From DALYLB01 sp964468345 (lineage in GTDB: Bacteria > Acidobacteriota > Blastocatellia > RBC074): a DNA stretch of 64,000 nucleotides. The notes under the pieces were generated by a model. That model saw nothing but the letters and a program-made list of their open reading frames with translations, searched no databases and was not told where the DNA came from. This document shows positions 60,041 to 64,000 of this stretch, in pieces (the first letter of the stretch is position 1; each line of letters opens with the position of its first letter). Where the stretch lies: assembly GCA_964468345.1 (NCBI GenBank), contig CAYXVZ010000015.1, forward strand, positions 1-64,000, in the 5' to 3' direction. Made by a program: the position numbers and the translations under genes.

Positions 60041-60871
60041 TTATTCGATCGCAATCCAGATTTCCAAGCCCCCCAGACCGGTCATTCCATTGAATTCAGG
60101 GCCGTAGCGTTCCAGGGTCGGCGCCTGCGCAGCCTGATAGCCGGAGGTCGGGAACCAATCGCTCCAGATCGCGGACATGGTTGCGCGAATGCCAGCGACG
60201 TGCTCTTCGTGGCGAAAGACGGCATATTTTTGCGGCGGCGCCTGCAGCGTCTGAAATTCCCTGGGCAGGCTCGCCGCGTCTTTGACTTCGACGGCGCACA
60301 TGTAATCGAAATTTTCGTCCGCATCGAAGTTGTAACAGACACCGAAGGCGTCCTGTCCCACCTGCTTTTCGATGTGGCCGAGATAGGGTTGAAAGCGCTG
60401 CCACTGCGCGGGAATGCCGGCGGGATTCTGGCATTCATAACGTTCGACCAGTCCCGCATAAATGCGCGGGCCGGTCGTTTCGATGCGCGGCGGCGCGAGC
60501 GTCTTTTTGGATGTTGCATTCATCGGAATTGCCTCCACCAGAGAAAGATTATCGAGATGGCCCTGCGCGCGGACTTGTTCCGGCGTCCGGCCGAATTGAT
60601 CGCGAAAGGCGCGCGTGAAGGCTTCATGCGAATTGTAGCCGGCATCGAGCGCCACCTGCAGAATGTCGCTCGCTCCCCGCGAAAGCAGGCGCGCGGCTTC
60701 ACTCAGGCGGCGCGCGCGAACATAGCGCATCAGCGACACGCCCATCGTTTCCGCAAATGCTCGCGTGAGATGATATGGCGAGACTTCGCAGATGCGCGCG
60801 ATATCTTCGAGTGCGATTGATTCCCGGGAATGGCTTTCGACATACCACAGGGCTTTCTGTACCGGATTCAT
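60041..60871 (-). CDS. AraC-family regulator with GyrI-like effector domain
   Basis: The 276-residue protein has an N-terminal AraC-type double helix-turn-helix (about 1-105: YVESHSRESIALEDIARICEVSPYHLTRAF split, then LQVALDAGYNSHEAFTRAF, FGRTPEQVR). A C-terminal GyrI/SOUL-like ligand-binding domain follows (about 125-276, IYAGLVERYECQNPAGIP, EVKDAASLPREFQTLQ, LEIWIAIE). This Rob/SoxS-like arrangement usually senses small molecules and activates efflux or detoxification genes. GGAAGGGG lies 6 bases upstream of the ATG. No obvious target operon adjoins. Confidence 0.92.
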   Translation of the reverse strand: MNPVQKALWYVESHSRESIALEDIARICEVSPYHLTRAFAETMGVSLMRYVRARRLSEAARLLSRGASDILQVALDAGYNSHEAFTRAFRDQFGRTPEQVRAQGHLDNLSLVEAIPMNATSKKTLAPPRIETTGPRIYAGLVERYECQNPAGIPAQWQRFQPYLGHIEKQVGQDAFGVCYNFDADENFDYMCAVEVKDAASLPREFQTLQAPPQKYAVFRHEEHVAGIRATMSAIWSDWFPTSGYQAAQAPTLERYGPEFNGMTGLGGLEIWIAIE

Positions 60872-60940
60872 TCGTACCCCTTCCTGCGCGACACGAACAC
60901 GCTACCAGCAATTCCGATGGGCCGTTTGATCGTTCTTGCG

Positions 60941-61061
60941 CTTTTGGACAAAGCTTTTACCACGAAGAAACGAAGAGCACGAAGAAGAGAGAAAAAGCCC
61001 TCTGTCTTCTTCGTGCTCTTCGTTTCTTCGTGGTTGTGCCTTTCCTGCCTGTCTTGATTTA
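60941..61061. repeat. Inverted repeat, ACCACGAAG family, copy 4, with 27-bp box
   Basis: Perfect 30-bp arms (60959-60988 and 61005-61034). The left flank TTTTGGACAAAGCTTTT is shared with the copy at 15823. The 27-bp box (61035-61061) follows and its last three bases form the stop codon of the deacetylase gene. It is the best-preserved copy of the full element. Confidence 0.95.
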
Positions 61062-61928
61062 AAACGACCGCATCTGCTCCTGTGCCGCGGCCGTTTCGTC
61101 ATAGCGGATCGCCTGCATGCCCTGTTCGCGGAAAAAGCGCACGATGCGCGGATCGCTGAAGCCGCGCCGCTCCCAGTCGAGGTTGTGCGCGACCGATTCG
61201 CCGGGATAGCCGGGATGGCCGAGATTCTGCGTCTCCTTGTCGTTGTAGGCCGGATGATGCACGAGCAGGTATTCGCCCTCCGGCGCGCTCTTCAATGCAT
61301 TGATCAGATTTTCGACGTAATCGCCCGCGTGCTTTCGCCCCGGATTGTTCCATGAACTCGGCATGTTGGGCACGCGCGCGCCGATCGTTCGCGTATCGAT
61401 CAATCGCTGGCTGCGGCACCATGCGCCGAATTTTTCCGATAAGCCGGGCACGACGCCGACGGTGCCCATGTGCAGGTCCGCGTATTTGATCTCGAAGCCG
61501 AGCTTGCGCGCCTTGTCGAGTTGCGCCTGCAATTCGATCAGGGCTTCGTCGGCCGTTGCCTTCGTCCGGACCTCTTCATTCGTCTGATGCAGCGTCCCAT
61601 CCGCCCGCACCAGCGACGGAACCTTTTCGACCGGCGCCACGGGCTTCCATCGCACATTGTCCCATTCCGAGGTCAGGTCGCAGTGCAGGCCGAAACAGAT
61701 CCCTTTCGTCCGGGCCAGCATTTTCGCGCCTTCCTCCACATACGGCGACGCGGCCAGCACCGAACAGTTTTTCAAAATCCCCTTCTCATAACATTCCTTG
61801 ATCGCGCGATTCAGGCTGCGCGCGCAGCCCAGATCATCGCCCCGCGTAATCACGCGCACGCGCGATTCGAACGCATGCAGGCTCCAGAGCGCAGCCGCGC
61901 CGCCCTGTAAGAAAGATCGTCGATTCAT
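61059..61928 (-). CDS. ChbG/YdjC-like polysaccharide deacetylase, exported
   Basis: The 289-residue protein starts at MNRRSFLQGGAAALW, a twin-arginine-like signal, with CGGAGC about 8 bases upstream. The motif ITRGDDLGCARSLNRAI (catalytic Asp-Asp), ICFGLHCDLTSEW (metal His) and KYADLHMGTVGVVPGL fit the YdjC/ChbG family, which deacetylates N-acetylated sugars such as chito-oligosaccharides. The last codons were probably set by insertion of the ACCACGAAG element, whose box supplies TAA. A longer frame upstream runs through the 45-bp palindrome and is not credible. Confidence 0.88.
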   Translation of the reverse strand: MNRRSFLQGGAAALWSLHAFESRVRVITRGDDLGCARSLNRAIKECYEKGILKNCSVLAASPYVEEGAKMLARTKGICFGLHCDLTSEWDNVRWKPVAPVEKVPSLVRADGTLHQTNEEVRTKATADEALIELQAQLDKARKLGFEIKYADLHMGTVGVVPGLSEKFGAWCRSQRLIDTRTIGARVPNMPSSWNNPGRKHAGDYVENLINALKSAPEGEYLLVHHPAYNDKETQNLGHPGYPGESVAHNLDWERRGFSDPRIVRFFREQGMQAIRYDETAAAQEQMRSF

Positions 61929-62326
61929 GTTCGCTCCGGTGGTTGAATTGCAATAAAAGATGTCGGCAGATCTTAATCGCGTAAAAAGATCATGATTCAT
62001 TCGAAATCGCGAAGCGTTTGGAGTGCGGCGACTTGTCGCCGCTTTTCGTTCGAAGGTCACCCTTCGGCTGCGGCTCGACTGCCAGGCGCCCGATGATTCC
62101 TGCATTTTTAAAAAGCGAACGAAAAGCGGCGACAAGTCGCCGCACTCCAAACGCTTCGCGGTTTTGAAGGAAAACGGGAAGTTCATTCTCCCTTCCTTCG
62201 GGCAATGCTTATTATCCGATTCGTTTGCCCAACCTCATACCACATTTCGCATCTGCCATAGATTTTCTCACACATAACTCTCGCCGGCAGCGTCGCGGAA
62301 TCGCGCAGGGCCGTGTCGCGTAACCC
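61929..62326. other. 398-base intergenic region
   Basis: No gene seen. The palindrome at 62008-62160 fills much of it. Between 62161 and 62326 nothing is recognised. Promoter of the deacetylase gene is expected near 61930-62000. Confidence 0.6.
62008..62160. repeat. 45-bp perfect inverted repeat (GGAGTGCGGCGAC family)
   Basis: Arms 62008-62052 and 62116-62160 are perfectly complementary over 45 bp with a 63-base loop that is itself GC-rich and partly self-complementary. It shares TGGAGTGCGGCGAC and CGCCGCTTTT with the element at 57196. It lies between two codirectional - strand genes, 166 bases past the stop of the TPR gene. Confidence 0.97.
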
Positions 62327-64000
62327 CTACCGTCTTGTTTCCAGCGTCTCGATCAGGAAGAGGATTTCCGCGGCCATCGTGGGGTGCAACTCCGGATCGT
62401 CGGCAAGGCTGCGATCGCGGCTGCCGGCGACGATGGCTTGCAGCGCCTGGATGAACGGGAGGAACCGTGCCGCGTTTGGGTCGGCGGCGAGTTCCTGGAG
62501 CAGGGAAGCGGCCGCGGCCGGGTCGCCGGCGAGCAGGGATTGGGTCACGGCGAAGCAGATGCGGCCCGGTCCGTCGTGGTTCTCGCCGCCGTCACGGCGA
62601 TAGGCGAGGTAGCAGGCGATGGCCTTGCGCTTCGCCTCCGCGGCGGCGGCGGTGTTGCCGGCGTCTGTCTCGATGTTAGCGAGGATGGACCAGGATGCCC
62701 AAGGTGAAGACGCATGGCCGAACTGTGCGCCGCCTTCGATCGCCCGGCGGATTTCCTGCCGCGCTTCGTCCAGGCGGTGGAGCCTGCGAAGCGTCCCAGC
62801 AAGATTGTTCCGCGCGCGGCCTTCGTTCGCCGCGTCGCGAATTTCGACATACTTGTCCGCGGCTTGCCGATAAAAGGCCGCGGCTTCCTCCGGGCGACCG
62901 AGGGCGTCATACAAGTTCCCCAGTTGAAGGAGCGTGCGCGCCTGCCCGGCAACATCTCCGAGCCGCACGCTGATCGCGAGCGATTTCCGGTAGGCATCCT
63001 CCGCCGCGTCCGGCTGGCCCGCTTTTTGATACACCATGCCGGTCTGGTGCCAGATCACGGCGACAGAGCCTGGTTCGTCCAAAGCGGTGAAGCGTTCCCG
63101 CGCTTCTTCATACGCTTTCAGCGCCTTCGGGTAGTCGCGCTGCTGCATGCGAACGGTCCCAAGCTGGCCCTTGCCCACGGCGACGCCCCGGTCATCACCG
63201 AGTTGCTCCCCGCTACGGATGCCCTCTTCGTAGGCCGCCGCCGCTTCGTCGAGCCGACCCAGATAGAGAAGACACTCGCCTTGTTCCGTGACGCAGACGG
63301 ACGCCATCCGTTCCGCGCCTTTGCCGGGATGCTCCTTTGCCACGGCCTCGAAGCGCCCGCGGGCCTCGTCCAGCAGCGGCAACGCCTGTTCCGAGCCGCC
63401 GGCCGTCTTGAGCACGCGGGCCAGGAGCCAGTAGGCCATCGCCAGATCGTAATCGGCGTTGGGATAAGCCTGCTCGCCCGCCGCCCGGGCGTTCTGCAAT
63501 AAGGCCTCCGCGCCCTCGAATGCCTCGGGCAAGCGCCCGCCGGCAAGCTGCTGCTCGATGCGGGTCCGCGCCGCCGAAAAGCGCGCGTGATTCCAGGCGT
63601 CGCCCAGCGCCGCCGCCGCCGCGTCGCGCACCTGCCCAACGCGCTCCAGCAGCCGCGGCTTGCCGGCATTTTGCAGCAGGCTATAAAGCGATGTGGCCAG
63701 ACCGATCGTCGCCTCGGCATCGCCCGCGCGCTGCACGAGGTCGAGCAGCGCAAAGAGGTTCGGCAGTTCCAGCACCGTTAGCGTCGCCGCGAGTTCGGCG
63801 TTCTGGTTGCTTGGCTGATAGAGGAACTCGGCATATCCGCGCATCGCCTCGATCCAGCGAGCGGTGAGCGCCTCGCGCTCCGCCGCGTCCATCGCAGCGC
63901 TCAGGTACGGGCAGAGCGCCGGATTGAGCGTGAGATGGTTGTAACGGTTTGGCGTTGCGAGGCCCGTCGCGATCAATTCGCCTGCCAGCGCGCCCACGTC
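62327..64000 (-). CDS. TPR protein, C-terminal part (probably STAND/NB-ARC type), cut by window edge
   Basis: The frame is open to the right edge; only the C-terminal ~557 residues are visible. The start of the visible part (LAGELIATGLATP, YNHLTLNPALCPYL) resembles the winged-helix end of NB-ARC/STAND NTPases. About nine tetratricopeptide repeats follow (e.g. GKGQLGTVRMQQRDYPKALKAYEEA split, WHQTGMVYQKAGQPDAAEDAY, LLQLGNLYDALGRPEEAAAFY), ending in a helical tail. STAND-TPR proteins act as signal sensors, sometimes in phage defence, but without the NTPase part this cannot be judged. Other TPR families are possible. Confidence 0.7.
   Translation of the reverse strand, partial: DVGALAGELIATGLATPNRYNHLTLNPALCPYLSAAMDAAEREALTARWIEAMRGYAEFLYQPSNQNAELAATLTVLELPNLFALLDLVQRAGDAEATIGLATSLYSLLQNAGKPRLLERVGQVRDAAAAALGDAWNHARFSAARTRIEQQLAGGRLPEAFEGAEALLQNARAAGEQAYPNADYDLAMAYWLLARVLKTAGGSEQALPLLDEARGRFEAVAKEHPGKGAERMASVCVTEQGECLLYLGRLDEAAAAYEEGIRSGEQLGDDRGVAVGKGQLGTVRMQQRDYPKALKAYEEARERFTALDEPGSVAVIWHQTGMVYQKAGQPDAAEDAYRKSLAISVRLGDVAGQARTLLQLGNLYDALGRPEEAAAFYRQAADKYVEIRDAANEGRARNNLAGTLRRLHRLDEARQEIRRAIEGGAQFGHASSPWASWSILANIETDAGNTAAAAEAKRKAIACYLAYRRDGGENHDGPGRICFAVTQSLLAGDPAAAASLLQELAADPNAARFLPFIQALQAIVAGSRDRSLADDPELHPTMAAEILFLIETLETRR

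Overview
The window looks like a chromosomal contig of an Acidobacteriota member, most likely from the Blastocatellia side of the phylum. That placement is inference from gene content. It rests on a TIGR03437-type C-terminus, an acidobacterial-style VWFA-related protein, three large TonB-dependent receptors with an N-terminal carboxypeptidase-regulatory-like domain, a planctomycete-type cytochrome/DUF1549/DUF1553 protein, a DUF1501 protein, DUF11 repeat proteins and a giant SBBP-repeat protein. There are 35 credible protein genes. I found no rRNA, tRNA, transposase, integrase or CRISPR array. A run of 100 N (30007-30106) interrupts one DUF11 gene.

Layout. 1-5 kb: three small secreted proteins (- strand), a membrane-anchored protein of unknown function and a DUF2306 membrane protein. 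5-10.4 kb: a secreted TPR-CHAT protease-like protein, a His/Gly-rich secreted protein and a multi-TM protein. 10.7-12.7 kb: an M48 metalloprotease overlapping a SPOR-domain protein. 12.8-15.8 kb: aspartate-pathway genes (asd, a small membrane protein, lysC). 16-20 kb: a large secreted protein, then an ECF sigma factor with an anti-sigma-like partner. 20.8-35 kb: cell-surface proteins (SBBP/cohesin-like giant, TadG-like protein, two DUF11 paralogues). 35.2-37.2 kb: methionine salvage genes mtnB, mtnD, mtnC. 37.4-52.6 kb: three TonB-dependent receptors and the DUF1549/DUF1553 cytochrome. 52.6-60 kb: a TonB-like protein, an exported Ppx/GppA-like protein, a penicillin acylase, a DUF1501 protein and a VWA protein. 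60-64 kb: an AraC regulator, a ChbG/YdjC-like deacetylase and the C-terminal part of a TPR protein cut by the window edge.

The most striking content is not a gene. At least 18 long inverted repeats lie between genes, with arms of 16-45 bp that are often perfect. Many arms are built from 7- or 9-bp words, and different loci use unrelated words (GTAGGCA; CACGAAGAA; CACGGGGAG; GAGGGACGG; TATAGGTCT; TTCAAGGGC; and others). They concentrate right behind stop codons. Four convergent gene pairs have almost nothing else between their stop codons, and in several cases the repeat itself supplies the stop codon. Related arrays sit in frame inside three genes. One family carries a 27-bp conserved box beside the array, and the same box also flanks an array of a different word (36473-36584). 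This suggests a modular, repeatedly generated or mobile element whose mechanism is not evident from the window.

How the genes work together: the receptor/TonB/hydrolase/cytochrome block suggests uptake and periplasmic processing of complex organic substrates, with ECF/anti-sigma control and a rich set of secreted or surface repeat proteins. These links are inferred from content and order only.
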